The notes under the pieces were generated by a model, which saw only the letters and a list, made by a program, of their open reading frames with translations, was not told the DNA's origin and made no database searches. A program made the position numbers and the translations under genes. Positions 53,895 to 63,342 of a stretch of 64,000 nucleotides of DNA are shown piece by piece; within the stretch, counting starts at the first letter, position 1; every line of letters starts with the position of its first letter. The DNA comes from CAZQRP01 sp964596125 (GTDB taxonomy: Bacteria > Chloroflexota > Dehalococcoidia > GIF9 > UBA5629), in NCBI GenBank assembly GCA_964596125.1, contig CAZQRP010000009.1, positions 1-64,000 on the forward strand. The letters run 5' to 3'.

Positions 53895-54626
53895 CTATTT
53901 CAGATCGCCCCTGATTCCGATAGTCACCTCTTTGATAGGAATTTCTTTTTCACTCAATTCTACCGCCTGCTTTACCATATAGGTCAATCCAGAACAGCAA
54001 GGCACTTCCATGTGAACAACGGTAAGGCTTTTTATCCTTGACTGACGTAGAATGTCAGTTAGCTTAGTCAAATGAGCCTGGAAGTCATCAAGTTTGGGAC
54101 ATGCCACCAGTACAGCATGATCTCTAATGAAATCATTATGAAAACCAGCATAGGCAAACGGAACACAGTCGGCAACCAGTACCAAGTCGGCACCCTGAAG
54201 AAAAGGCGCAGTTGGAGGCACGAGGGTAAGCTGAACCGGCCAGTGACTGAGCATTGACTCCTGGCTTATTACATCTTTAAGAGAAACTCCCGATGCTTCG
54301 ACTTTCTTAAACTGAGTAACGGTAGTCGAGGGACAGCCGCAGGGAAGATCTCCTGTTACCTTCTCTTGTTCCGCAAGATGATACTTCACAGCCTCCTCGT
54401 CGAACTCTTCCGCTTCTCTCTCCTCAATAGTGATGGCACCTTGCGGGCATTTTCCAAGGCAAGCGCCGAGCCCATCGCAATAGACCTCGCTAATGAGTTT
54501 CGCCTTACCATTAATAATCTGAAGCGCTCCTTCGGCACAAGCAGGGACACAAACGCTACAGCCATTGCACTTTTCTTCATCGATCTTGATAATTTTTCGT
54601 CTGGACCTCGTTATTGTATCAGTCAT
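53895..54626 (-). CDS. Two-[4Fe-4S] ferredoxin-type protein of the CODH cluster
   Basis: A 243-residue protein. Residues 15-70 hold two cluster motifs (KCNGCSVCVPACAEGAL; YCDGLGACLGKCPQGAI). Residues 95-115 have PCGCPS, and the second half (about 130-240, VLVADCVPFAYAGFHNDF, HMEVPCCSGLTYM) has further Cys that could bind a cluster. This two-part form is common beside CODH, hydrogenase or Hcp genes and is likely to pass electrons to or from CooS, in the role of CooF. It is 33 nt upstream of cooS and has a GGGAGGG ribosome site. Confidence 0.85.
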   Translation of the reverse strand: MTDTITRSRRKIIKIDEEKCNGCSVCVPACAEGALQIINGKAKLISEVYCDGLGACLGKCPQGAITIEEREAEEFDEEAVKYHLAEQEKVTGDLPCGCPSTTVTQFKKVEASGVSLKDVISQESMLSHWPVQLTLVPPTAPFLQGADLVLVADCVPFAYAGFHNDFIRDHAVLVACPKLDDFQAHLTKLTDILRQSRIKSLTVVHMEVPCCSGLTYMVKQAVELSEKEIPIKEVTIGIRGDLK

Positions 54627-54642
54627 TAATCCAGTCCCTCCC

Positions 54643-54888
54643 TTATTCCTTTTTCTCGAAATTTTTCATTATCCTATCATAGACTTCCTCACCGACACAC
54701 TCTTTAGCATATTCACACCACTGCACACATGATGCCAGGTCGTTATAGATAGTAAATCCACATTTGGGACAGTTCTCCTGAATATCCGTGGAAACTATCT
54801 CCACCTCCTCGCCGCATTCAGGGCATTTTTTTAATTTAATCGTCGGCATAAGTATTTTGGAAGCCCCTGGACATTTATCAAACATCAT
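54643..54888 (-). CDS. Small zinc-ribbon protein of the CODH cluster
   Basis: An 81-residue protein: KKCPECGEEVEIVSTDIQ and ENCPKCGFTIYNDL form a four-Cys zinc ribbon, followed by SCVQWCEYAKECVGEEVYDR with three more Cys. Similar small proteins stand next to CODH and hydrogenase genes in anaerobes. The frame is open upstream, but AGGAGGTGAT directly before ATG 54888 (or ATG 54885) fixes the start. The stop is 16 nt before the ferredoxin gene. It may be a redox or metal-handling accessory factor. Confidence 0.82.
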   Translation of the reverse strand: MMFDKCPGASKILMPTIKLKKCPECGEEVEIVSTDIQENCPKCGFTIYNDLASCVQWCEYAKECVGEEVYDRIMKNFEKKE

Positions 54889-55001
54889 ATCACCTCCTGA
54901 GTGTATTTGGCTTCGCCAGCCAGATATCCAGTTTCGGTCAACCTTATCCAGGCTTTCCCTACCATCAATTACCATGATAACAGCAAATCCGCGTGAACTA
55001 C

Positions 55002-55017
55002 TATGATTTAGGTCATA
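55002..55017. promoter_or_regulatory. Crp/Fnr-type operator candidate before the CODH genes
   Basis: TATGA-N6-TCATA is a perfect 16-bp dyad with the spacing of Crp sites (TGTGA-N6-TCACA). It lies 114 nt before the first gene of the CODH group and 70 nt after the end of a Crp/Fnr regulator gene, so the regulator encoded there is an obvious candidate for binding. Confidence 0.5.
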
Positions 55018-55086
55018 TAAAAAGATAGGACGGACATTAGTACCATACAATGGACACATCAAGATTTGCACAGGCCCCCGACCAGG

Positions 55087-55767
55087 TTATACTTGTTTCA
55101 AACCTTCACTCAACCGTCTAAGCTGAGCCTCATCGCGGATAAGTATCCTGCCCCGATAAGAGCGAACTATGCCCTTGTCCTTCAGGCGACTCATAACACG
55201 GATCGCGGTCTCGATGGTAGTCCCTGCCATGTCCGCTATCTCCTGTCGGGTGAAAGGCAGATTTGGACCAAGTTTCGATGAAAGCATGAGCAATATTTTG
55301 GCAAGACGTTGTTCCACACGCTCTCCCGCCAGGTCCTTAAGTCGACCCTGAGCATCCCGGAGACGCCCGCCGAGGACATTGATTATCCCCAGGGCTACCT
55401 GAGGACGATCTGATAGCAGTGACAGGAAGTCCTCTTTTCTGATTTCCAGTACCTTCACGTCAGCCACAGCCTGAGCCGAAGCTGGGTAAGGCTTGCCTTC
55501 AAAAACGGCCACTTCTCCGAACATCTCGCCCGGATCAAAGAAAGCTATAATAAATTCTTTTCCTAGAGAGGAATGCTTAGCCACCTTTACCCTTCCGTCG
55601 GCAACAACGTAGAACCAGTCTGGAGCATCTCCCTCCCAAAAGACATACTCTCCAGACATGAAACTGCGCTCGATAGCGAGCTTGGACAGCTCTATCAGTT
55701 CGTCCTCGTTCAGACTGGAAAAAATTAGAGACCTTTTGAGAATCCGAGCCCTGTCAGCATAATCCAA
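55087..55767 (-). CDS. Crp/Fnr-family transcriptional regulator
   Basis: A 226-residue regulator with a cyclic-nucleotide-binding-type beta roll (about 12-125: SGEYVFWEGDAPDWFYVV, DPGEMFGEVAVFEGKPYPASAQAV), a long dimer helix, and a winged helix (about 165-210: LPFTRQEIADMAGTTIETAIRVMSRL). The phosphate loop partly fits cAMP binding (GEVAVFEGKPYPASA). There is no Fnr-type Cys cluster and the CooA heme ligand His is not evident, so effector identity is open. It is upstream of the CODH genes in the same direction and probably regulates them. Confidence 0.88.
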   Translation of the reverse strand: MDYADRARILKRSLIFSSLNEDELIELSKLAIERSFMSGEYVFWEGDAPDWFYVVADGRVKVAKHSSLGKEFIIAFFDPGEMFGEVAVFEGKPYPASAQAVADVKVLEIRKEDFLSLLSDRPQVALGIINVLGGRLRDAQGRLKDLAGERVEQRLAKILLMLSSKLGPNLPFTRQEIADMAGTTIETAIRVMSRLKDKGIVRSYRGRILIRDEAQLRRLSEGLKQV

Positions 55768-55823
55768 ATTCTTGAACCTCTCTCCCGTACAGCTCCACGC
55801 ACAAACGGCGCTGGTATATACAG

Positions 55824-55832
55824 ATTATAGCA
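55824..55832 (-). promoter_or_regulatory. Extended -10 promoter of the Crp/Fnr gene
   Basis: On the minus strand TGC-TATAAT is an extended -10 sequence 56 nt before the ATG. No good -35 is seen, as is normal for extended -10 promoters. Confidence 0.45.
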
Positions 55833-56043
55833 CTGTAATCACTGGCCGGCATTTATTAATGTCCACCAAATACGTAACGGGACTTAGCACTATGCCTGTT
55901 ATTCAAGCGATCGTCCGGCGAAGACTTTGAATTTGAAATCGGCTACAGGAACAGACAGTAAGATTAGAACTTGCCAATATATGATACAATAGGTTACCAA
56001 GAGATCATGCCCTTACCTAATATCGTTGTACAGATGTATCTCC

Positions 56044-58218
56044 ATGCAATATATCGCCAATTTCATCTATAACAGGTCCAGATTGATTATCGGGCTTGTA
56101 GTTATCCTGAACATCATAGCACTAGCTTCATTCTTCCGTTTCACCCTTGATACCGAATTCCTGAGCTTCTTCAGCGGGGAAAATCCCAAGGCAGAAGAGT
56201 TCAACCGATTGAACGAAAAATACCAGATTGGTGAAACCATCTCGGTCCTTATCGAGCATGACGATTCACTTCTAACCCAAAAGAATCTTGAAAATGTTTT
56301 CAGTCTTCAGGAAGAGATAAAAGCATTAGAAGGTATCTTTCAGGTACAAAGCTTTATTCCACCGGAAATTCAACTACAGGGCACTATTGTTCCTGTCAAC
56401 AAGGAGCTTATAAATAGCCAACACGGATTTCTTACAGACTTCATCGAGCACACGTATTTTCTCACCGACCAGTTCCTTTCATCTGACAGTCGAAAAAGTA
56501 TTCTAATAGCAACATTAAAACCGGACGCGCCGGCTGCGGACCTGGTAAAAAATTTAAAGGAAATAGTCGAAAATGAGGACTACTTTACACTCTCTCTCGC
56601 TGGCAATGAGATTATCCAGGATACACTCTGGAACTACCTGATTAGAATACTTTGTATTCTGCCACCGTGCGCTATTGTACTTGTGTTGCTGGTCTTCTAT
56701 ACGATTATCAGGAATCGCAAGTTCACAATTCTGGCAATGATCCCGGCAGCCCTTGCTGCCCTGTGGACTTTTGGTACAATCTTCTGGAGCGGCCAGGGAC
56801 TGAATCTGGTGACAGTACTCAGTCCCATCTTCATTATAGTAATTGGCTCCGCCTACGGGCTTCACTACATTAGCCATTTCCAGGAAAACCTTCCCAAATA
56901 TCCGGACCGCCGCCAACTTACTGTGGAAACACTCGGCATGGTTGGCACTCCAATATTTCTGGCGACCATAACCACCATGGCTGGATTCGTTTCCTTGACC
57001 TGGGCAAAGGTAGTACCTATGAGGCAGATGGGAATATTCGTCACACTGGGTATCGGTTATGCTGGGTTTCTGGCACTGTTCTTCCTGCCGGCAGTGTTAT
57101 CCAGGATAAAGCTGCCACCAAAACCTGGTGAAGCCCGGGAAAGCCGGGTAATTAAAGTTGTCCAGGCCACATCCAGACAGAGAGCTTCGATTATTGTCGT
57201 TTTCCTAGTTATTATAGGTATTTCTGCCATTTATATACCAAAGCTTGAAGTGGTATCGGACCAACTGATTTTCTTTAAGAAAGGCTCAGAAATCAGGGAG
57301 ACATTTCACAAAGTGGAAGAATCTTTCGGTGAAGCCTTGCCCCTTACGGGTGAGATTGTTTCCAAAGGAGGCCCTGCTGTTTTAAACGATTACCAGTTTG
57401 CCAGCAGGATTCTAGCAACCGAGAGGGAACTGGAAACTGTGCCAGGTATAAAGAGTGCATTTTCAATTTTTGACCTGGCAAGCGGTATCAGCAAAATGAT
57501 TACTGGCCAGGAAGGGTATCCTCAAAATCCGATGATCAGACAGACGCTTTTAATGCAGCTAGGCAATGAAGGCTTGAAAACCTGGATTTCAGAGGATGGC
57601 TTAAGGTTGATGGTCAGGACTCAAGGATTCAATTCAAGCGATATAAATGAACTGGAGGACTTCGTTTCCACGCACCAGGATACCATCCATGTAATTACCG
57701 GCATGCCAATGCTTTTCGACGAGATGAACAGGCTTGTTGTCCGGAGCCAGTTTCAGAGCCTTGGTTTAGCTCTGGCACTGGTCTTCATAATGCTTTTAAT
57801 AACACTTAAAAGAATTGGTGCGGCTGTTGCCGGCCTGGTACCTATAGTCATCACTATCAGTGCCATATTGGGATTCTTAGCCATGAGTAAATTCAACCTC
57901 AATATCTTAACAGCCAACCTTTCCGCCATAGCAGTTGGTGTCGGCGTTGACTACTCAATCCACCTGATTTCTGGTATCTATCATTTCCGAAAGCGCGGCC
58001 TAGGTAGAAGAGAATCGATTGATTCAGCTTTATCAAGTGTATCCAGGCCGGTCCTGGCTAATGCCTTCGGTCTGGCTATCGGACTTTCTGTTCTCTTTTT
58101 CTCGCCCCTGCAAATCCATTTTCAAGCAGCATCTGTGATGTGGGTAGCGATGGTACTATCTTCCACAGCAGCCCTGTTGCTGGTCCCAATCTTTTACTCA
58201 GGTATACGTTCCAGGTAG
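56044..58218 (+). CDS. RND/MMPL-superfamily exporter
   Basis: A 724-residue membrane protein with two similar halves of about six helices each plus two outer loops, the layout of MMPL/HpnN-type RND transporters. Helix-rich parts: RSRLIIGLVVILNIIALASF at the N-terminus, the SPIFIIVIGSAYGLHYISHF motif in half 1 and the matching NLSAIAVGVGVDYSIHLISG in half 2. Homologues export lipids, hopanoids or other hydrophobic compounds. ATG 56044 is preferred to TTG 56026. It stands alone between two gene-poor spacers. Substrate unknown. Confidence 0.88.
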   Translation: MQYIANFIYNRSRLIIGLVVILNIIALASFFRFTLDTEFLSFFSGENPKAEEFNRLNEKYQIGETISVLIEHDDSLLTQKNLENVFSLQEEIKALEGIFQVQSFIPPEIQLQGTIVPVNKELINSQHGFLTDFIEHTYFLTDQFLSSDSRKSILIATLKPDAPAADLVKNLKEIVENEDYFTLSLAGNEIIQDTLWNYLIRILCILPPCAIVLVLLVFYTIIRNRKFTILAMIPAALAALWTFGTIFWSGQGLNLVTVLSPIFIIVIGSAYGLHYISHFQENLPKYPDRRQLTVETLGMVGTPIFLATITTMAGFVSLTWAKVVPMRQMGIFVTLGIGYAGFLALFFLPAVLSRIKLPPKPGEARESRVIKVVQATSRQRASIIVVFLVIIGISAIYIPKLEVVSDQLIFFKKGSEIRETFHKVEESFGEALPLTGEIVSKGGPAVLNDYQFASRILATERELETVPGIKSAFSIFDLASGISKMITGQEGYPQNPMIRQTLLMQLGNEGLKTWISEDGLRLMVRTQGFNSSDINELEDFVSTHQDTIHVITGMPMLFDEMNRLVVRSQFQSLGLALALVFIMLLITLKRIGAAVAGLVPIVITISAILGFLAMSKFNLNILTANLSAIAVGVGVDYSIHLISGIYHFRKRGLGRRESIDSALSSVSRPVLANAFGLAIGLSVLFFSPLQIHFQAASVMWVAMVLSSTAALLLVPIFYSGIRSR

Positions 58219-58538
58219 CCGGCAAAATAAAACTACCATCTTGTTTAATCCAGGTGATAACATCATCGAACGGTTCAAAAAATGCGATACACTAGTTGCT
58301 TAAAAACATAGCCGGTATCCAATAACAAGAATCGAAATCCATCACACCAGATCCAAAAGAGCTATAATAGAGTATTGTTACATGATGCTTTGAATACTCA
58401 GGGTATCAATGACCCTTTACACAAGAATGCCGGTCCGTACAGGAGATTATGTAAAGCCAAAATACAGGGCTTTGCTCCTGCGACTCTGGGGCTTTGTTCA
58501 TGAACCGTAGCTCTATCCCGTAGGTGACAAGGAAAGTC
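58219..58538. other. Non-coding stretch
   Basis: About 320 nt between the RND and antiporter genes. No gene or strong promoter is recognised; the AAGGA ribosome site of the antiporter is at its right end. Confidence 0.3.
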
Positions 58539-60431
58539 ATGGAAGAGATTACCCTGATTAAAGATTTCGCCATTATAATGGTTGTAGCGGGTGCAGTGAC
58601 ACTCCTGTTTCGCAAGCTACGCCAACCGCCGATACTTGGCTACCTGATCGCAGGATTACTTATCGGTCCCTACACCCTACCTGTGACACCGGTAACGGAT
58701 GTCCACACAATAAACCTGCTAGCAGAGCTGGGCCTTGTGCTCCTTCTTTTCGGAATAGGTCTGGAGTTTAGCTGGAACAATATTCGCCAGGTCGGACTAT
58801 CGGTCTTGATAATTGGCGGAGTAGAAATCATCACTATGATCAGCCTGGGCTATGGGCTAGGGCGAATACTTGGCTGGTCACAAATAGACGCCATTTTCCT
58901 GGGAGCCGCCCTGCACATAAGCAGCTCAGCCATAATAGTGAAGATATTGAGAGATATGGGAAGAAAAAGAGCTTTGTCCTCCAGGCTTATCGTAGGCATC
59001 CTTGTAGTCGAGGACTTCGCTGCCATAACCATAATCGCAGTGCTATCAGGGCTAGCTACCACAGGTGCCGCAGATTTCGGCGATATAGGTTCGCTGGTTC
59101 TGAGGCTGGTTATCTTCACAGTTGCTTCTTTAGTTTTTGGGGCAATGATAATACCTAAAATCATCAGTTTCACTCATCGATTTCAGTCGAAGGAAGCTCT
59201 ACTCATTACAAGTCTGGGGCTATGTTTCGCCATGGCTCTGTTTGGCAAATACCTGGGTCTATCAGTAGCCATAGGTGCATTCCTAATGGGAGCACTGGTA
59301 GGCGATACCGAGCATTCGGAAGAAATCATAGAGGCAGTGACTCCGGTACGTGATATGTTTGCCGCTCTCTTTTTTGTAGCAATAGGGATGCTTATTAACA
59401 TCGCACATTTCAGGGACTTCATCATCCCTGCCATCATCGTATCCAGTGTTTTTGTAGCCGGTAAAATAGTAAGCAACACCATGGCAACGTTCATCTCCGG
59501 GCATGATGGCGCAACTTCGCTACAAGTTGGTATGGGCATGCCCCAGATGGGAGAGTTCTCCCTGGTCATTACCAAGGTGGGAGTAGACCGTGGTGTAGTA
59601 ATGTCCCATCTCTATCCGGTGATTGCCCTGACTACAGCGCTTACCTCCTTTACTACTCCATACATCATGCGCTCAGCGGACTCTGTCGCTGACGTCTTCA
59701 GCCGCAATTCACCGGCACTGCTGAAAACATATGTGTCCCGTCTGGCAGACTGGCTTCAGGCATTGCGCGCCACCTTCACCCGTGATACCGTAGCAGCCCT
59801 TATTGTCCGGCACACCATCAAGTCTATTATCACCAACCTCCTGATTGTTATTGTGCTTATCAGCATCGGGACATTTGCTCTGCCTTTTGCCAACAATCTG
59901 GCAGTTCTGGTAGGCATCAGGGCCGATATCATCGGACTGTTGTTCGGTTTTCTCCTACTAATGTTATGCTTGCCTTCATTTGTCGTCATATGGCGAAATG
60001 TCCGAAACTTGGTTGCTGAAGCAGCAGCACACGTGCTCAGTAGACGATTGTCAGCCAAAACGTGGGGGCTTCAGGCGCTTCGCATTGTATTAAGAGACAG
60101 TATAATGATTATACTAACCATCCTCGTTGGAATGTGGTTTATCCCGTTTATTTCCGGGCTTCTTTCTATAGGTTCCATCGCCATAGCCATACCTGTATTC
60201 CTAGTAACTGTCATTCTCTACCTGGTGCTAAGGTTTGCCTTCGACATCCATGGTCAGCTTGAACGAACCTTCAGCCGTACTCTCATAGGAAAGGAACATA
60301 GCACTATAGCAAGGAGAACAAGGCTTTTTAACATACTCCGAAACATGATAACCGGGCCGCCTGGTTTTATAAAACTACTGGTTATTAAAATAAGTCGCCG
60401 TGCAACTGACAATGTAAGGAAAAACAGTTGA
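58539..60431 (+). CDS. CPA2-family cation:proton antiporter (KefB-like)
   Basis: A 630-residue protein. The first 380 residues form the antiporter domain with about twelve helices: LRQPPILGYLIAGLLIGPY, GLVLLLFGIGLEFSW, ALHISSSAIIVKILRDMG and GIMLINIAHF-like segments; LVVEDFAAITIIA has the Asp pair region of CPA2 proteins. The last 240 residues are another hydrophobic region with five or so helices (SIITNLLIVIVLISIGTFAL) rather than the TrkA-N domain of typical KefB. ATG 58539 has AAGGA five bases upstream, better than GTG 58524. The stop overlaps the TTG start of the next gene (TTGA). Confidence 0.88.
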   Translation: MEEITLIKDFAIIMVVAGAVTLLFRKLRQPPILGYLIAGLLIGPYTLPVTPVTDVHTINLLAELGLVLLLFGIGLEFSWNNIRQVGLSVLIIGGVEIITMISLGYGLGRILGWSQIDAIFLGAALHISSSAIIVKILRDMGRKRALSSRLIVGILVVEDFAAITIIAVLSGLATTGAADFGDIGSLVLRLVIFTVASLVFGAMIIPKIISFTHRFQSKEALLITSLGLCFAMALFGKYLGLSVAIGAFLMGALVGDTEHSEEIIEAVTPVRDMFAALFFVAIGMLINIAHFRDFIIPAIIVSSVFVAGKIVSNTMATFISGHDGATSLQVGMGMPQMGEFSLVITKVGVDRGVVMSHLYPVIALTTALTSFTTPYIMRSADSVADVFSRNSPALLKTYVSRLADWLQALRATFTRDTVAALIVRHTIKSIITNLLIVIVLISIGTFALPFANNLAVLVGIRADIIGLLFGFLLLMLCLPSFVVIWRNVRNLVAEAAAHVLSRRLSAKTWGLQALRIVLRDSIMIILTILVGMWFIPFISGLLSIGSIAIAIPVFLVTVILYLVLRFAFDIHGQLERTFSRTLIGKEHSTIARRTRLFNILRNMITGPPGFIKLLVIKISRRATDNVRKNS

Positions 60432-62524
60432 CCATCAAGAGAATCTTCCAGACCAAGCCTACTCTCACGGACCAGGAAAAAGCCCAGGGACTGCGTTTGT
60501 TGACGTGGGAGGGAATGGTCTCTATGGGATTTTTCAGCATTACAACAAGCGGGTTTCTTGCCGCCTATGCCCTGGCCCTGGGAGCCAACAACCTCCAGAT
60601 AGGTATTCTGGCCGCTATCCCTTTTATTACGCAACCACTCCAGATACCTACTATCTTGCTTGTGGAACGTTTAAAGCGGCGTAAGCTGATAGCAGTACCC
60701 TCCTGGTTCCTGGCACAGGCACTATGGCTCCCAATGGCACTCATTCCTGTCTTCATTGGAGTCCCCAGTGGAGGGGCAATATCCTTACTGCTGGTACTGA
60801 TAACTGTCCGCGGTATATTTGCCGCTATCACTACCTGCGGTTGGAATTCATGGCTGCGTGACCTGGTCCCTAGAGAGATACTTGGACGCATTTTTTCCAG
60901 GCGGCTAGCTCTATCAGTCGTTGTTGCTGTAGTCTTCAGCCTGGGCGCTGCATATTTTGTGGATTACTGGCGTACCCATGTCCTGCCCGAAAACGCAATC
61001 CTGGGCTATACCTTTGCGCTTCTCTTTGGAGCACTATTTTTAGGACTGGCTAGTCCTGTATTTATGTCCCGAATGCCAGAGCCACAGATGCAGTATACGA
61101 ACCAACCACAACTTTCACTCTGGAAAACGATAACCTTACCACTCCAGGACAAGAACTTCAAGCAGCTAATGAAATTTCTATTCTTCTGGGGCTTTGCATC
61201 AAATCTGGCCATTCCATTTTTTGCAGTCTATATGCTCCAACGCCTGGGGCTATCTCTTTCAGCAGTGATCGCATTCAGTGTTCTGAGCCAGTTGTCTAAT
61301 TTATTATTCCTCCGCGTCTGGGGTCCGCTGGCAGACCGTTTTGGTAGTAAAACAGTCCTGTCTATCTGTGCTTCCTTATATTTGCTGGTTATTTTAGGGT
61401 GGATTTTTACTACAATGCCGGAACGCTATTTCCTGACCACCCCTTTGCTGGTAATCTTACACATCTTTGCAGGAGTAGCCACGGCCGGGGTAACACTCAC
61501 AGTAGGCACAATCGGCTTAAAACTTGCTCCGCAGGGACAGGCGACGCCGTACCTGGCTGGAGCATCCCTGGCTACCAGTCTTGGAGTAGGACTGGGGCCC
61601 CTGTTCGGAGGTTTTCTGGCCGACTTTTTCAGCGTTCGCGAATTTGCCGTGAACTTCGCCTGGACTGATCCAATGCGAGTTATACAACTGCCAGCACTGT
61701 ATCTCACCGGCTTCGACTTCCTTTTCGCCCTGACATTCATCATCGGGCTTGCAACATTGAACATATTGACAGCCCTCCACGAAGAGGGTGAAGTGAGCCG
61801 CGAAGTAGTGCTGGGCGAGCTGATGGCACAAACCAGACCGGTAACTCGAGCTGTAAGCTCAGTCCCGGGACTAAACTTCGTGACGTTATTCCCATTCAGT
61901 TATCTCAGGCGTGTGCCGGGGATGGATGTAGCTATTGGCGTGACGGCCTACCAACTGGCCGACATGGCTAAAACAGCCACCCTGGCAGCCACACGGGGCC
62001 TGAAAACGACAACCAGGGTAGCTAAGAAGCTGGAAAAAAGTCTGACTCAAACATTGAAGCCTGCAGAAGCTGCACAAGCAGACGGTGTTGAGGTAGCCCG
62101 GCACACAGCAAGAGGAGTTATTCATGCTGTTGAGGAAGGGTCCATGGATACAAAACCCGTAATCCATCAGGCGGTGGTAGGCATTGTGAGTGCCCTGAAG
62201 CATGCCAAAGTAAAACCTCATGATGCCTTTCGAGGAGTAGGCTATGGAGTTATTCAGGGTGCAGTTGAAACTGGGACTGACCTTGCTGAGGCGACAGCTT
62301 ATGCAGTCTCTGGTGCCGGGGAAGCTGCCCATTCCCTAGGTATGTCAGATAAGGATGAGGCCATGGCACAGGCCGCCGAGGGTGCTCTAAAAGCTATTGA
62401 AGAAATAGATCCCGATGCCTTAGCCCAGGTCAAGGCAGCTTTGCCTTCAGAACTGATAGATATTTCTCTCCTCGGGTCCAAACAGAAAAATACTGGTAAG
62501 CGCCAAAGTGGCAAAAGTAGCTAG
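60428..62524 (+). CDS. MFS transporter with long helical C-terminal tail
   Basis: A 698-residue protein starting at TTG (overlapping the antiporter stop as TTGA). Residues 15-445 are an MFS domain with about twelve helices (GMVSMGFFSITTSGFLAAYALALGANN; LRVWGPLADRFGSKTVLSI). Residues 455-698 form a soluble, Ala-rich, helix-prone tail with repeats of the type GVI-A-EEG---VI--AV-GIV-A (HTARGVIHAVEEGS; VIHQAVVGIVSALKHA; GVGYGVIQGAVETGTDLAEA). Such amphipathic repeats resemble phasin-like or DUF6781-type helices that bind surfaces or partners. A tail of this size is unusual for an MFS carrier. Co-translation with the antiporter suggests one function, perhaps ion-coupled transport. Confidence 0.85.
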   Translation: MTIKRIFQTKPTLTDQEKAQGLRLLTWEGMVSMGFFSITTSGFLAAYALALGANNLQIGILAAIPFITQPLQIPTILLVERLKRRKLIAVPSWFLAQALWLPMALIPVFIGVPSGGAISLLLVLITVRGIFAAITTCGWNSWLRDLVPREILGRIFSRRLALSVVVAVVFSLGAAYFVDYWRTHVLPENAILGYTFALLFGALFLGLASPVFMSRMPEPQMQYTNQPQLSLWKTITLPLQDKNFKQLMKFLFFWGFASNLAIPFFAVYMLQRLGLSLSAVIAFSVLSQLSNLLFLRVWGPLADRFGSKTVLSICASLYLLVILGWIFTTMPERYFLTTPLLVILHIFAGVATAGVTLTVGTIGLKLAPQGQATPYLAGASLATSLGVGLGPLFGGFLADFFSVREFAVNFAWTDPMRVIQLPALYLTGFDFLFALTFIIGLATLNILTALHEEGEVSREVVLGELMAQTRPVTRAVSSVPGLNFVTLFPFSYLRRVPGMDVAIGVTAYQLADMAKTATLAATRGLKTTTRVAKKLEKSLTQTLKPAEAAQADGVEVARHTARGVIHAVEEGSMDTKPVIHQAVVGIVSALKHAKVKPHDAFRGVGYGVIQGAVETGTDLAEATAYAVSGAGEAAHSLGMSDKDEAMAQAAEGALKAIEEIDPDALAQVKAALPSELIDISLLGSKQKNTGKRQSGKSS

Positions 62525-62670
62525 AAAGTCATAACTTCGTACAAACGATCGCCTGATAAATCCAGTTCACTGTACATTTACAACCGCAAGGTTATTCCAC
62601 GTCTGTTCGCCCATTTTACAATGTGATACTGTTTATATATAGTAACATGCCTATCTGGTTGCCTCAGAAA

Positions 62671-62692
62671 GTATGATAAAATTATATCATAC
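62671..62692. repeat. Perfect 8-bp inverted repeat upstream of the IS1595-linked genes
   Basis: GTATGATA and TATCATAC flank AAATTA. It lies 27 nt before the first codon of the membrane-anchored gene and may be an operator or part of an insertion-sequence end; the other end is outside the window. Confidence 0.45.
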
Positions 62693-62718
62693 ATTATCAA
62701 GAGAGGAATTTAAATACC

Positions 62719-63342
62719 TTGGGATTTCATTGGTTAGAATATGCCTGGGAATGGATAAAGTCTCCAGAAGGGCTGATTGTAATTCTAACCGCTATCGTAG
62801 TTTCGGTGATAACTACGATTATAACGAAAGTATTTCCCAAAGTTATAGCTTCAATAATAAAGATTCCAAGTTTCCTCAAACCGAGGTTTGTAATGCTTAA
62901 GAGATGGAAACTATGGATGACATATAGACCTAAGTGTAATATAGTCACTGAAGAGAGTGAAATAATAGTAACTTCAGTAGATAACAACGAATATATGATT
63001 ACCGCTAGTATTCATGTGCAATTTAAAAGCAGGCATCAACATCAAAAAACCATCATAGAGGAATCTGTATTATCTTTATCATTTGGTAATCCTCATATAG
63101 GATGCTATCGATTGAGACTATCCCATGATGGTACAGTTAGACAGTTTGAAATGAAAGGAATTGAAACGACAGAGAAAACTTATCAGTTTAGTATTGTTTC
63201 AGATATGAATCCTTCTCTTCCTGAGAAAATTAAGTGTATATTAGATATTGGCAATGTAATAGTAGTGTCAGTTGATAGAAGGAAAATTAAACCATTGACA
63301 GCTAAAATAAAAACTTTTGCTAGCAGAGAACAAAATGACTAG
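62719..63342 (+). CDS. Membrane-anchored protein of unknown function next to IS1595 transposase
   Basis: A 207-residue protein, TTG start with AGAGGA eleven bases upstream. Residues 15-38 form one membrane helix (LIVILTAIVVSVITTIITKVF), followed by a basic stretch (LKPRFVMLKRWKLW) and a soluble domain of mainly beta character (ESEIIVTSVDNNEYMITASI; LSLSFGNPHIGCYRLRLS). I do not recognise the family. The A+T-rich composition differs from the genes before it. Its 3' end overlaps the transposase start by 8 nt, so it may be an IS passenger or a host gene hit by the element. Confidence 0.6.
   Translation: MGFHWLEYAWEWIKSPEGLIVILTAIVVSVITTIITKVFPKVIASIIKIPSFLKPRFVMLKRWKLWMTYRPKCNIVTEESEIIVTSVDNNEYMITASIHVQFKSRHQHQKTIIEESVLSLSFGNPHIGCYRLRLSHDGTVRQFEMKGIETTEKTYQFSIVSDMNPSLPEKIKCILDIGNVIVVSVDRRKIKPLTAKIKTFASREQND

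Noticed and set aside
60254..61831. Minus-strand ORFs opposite the antiporter and MFS genes
   Set aside because: Shadows of transmembrane coding sequence; no start signals or domain features.
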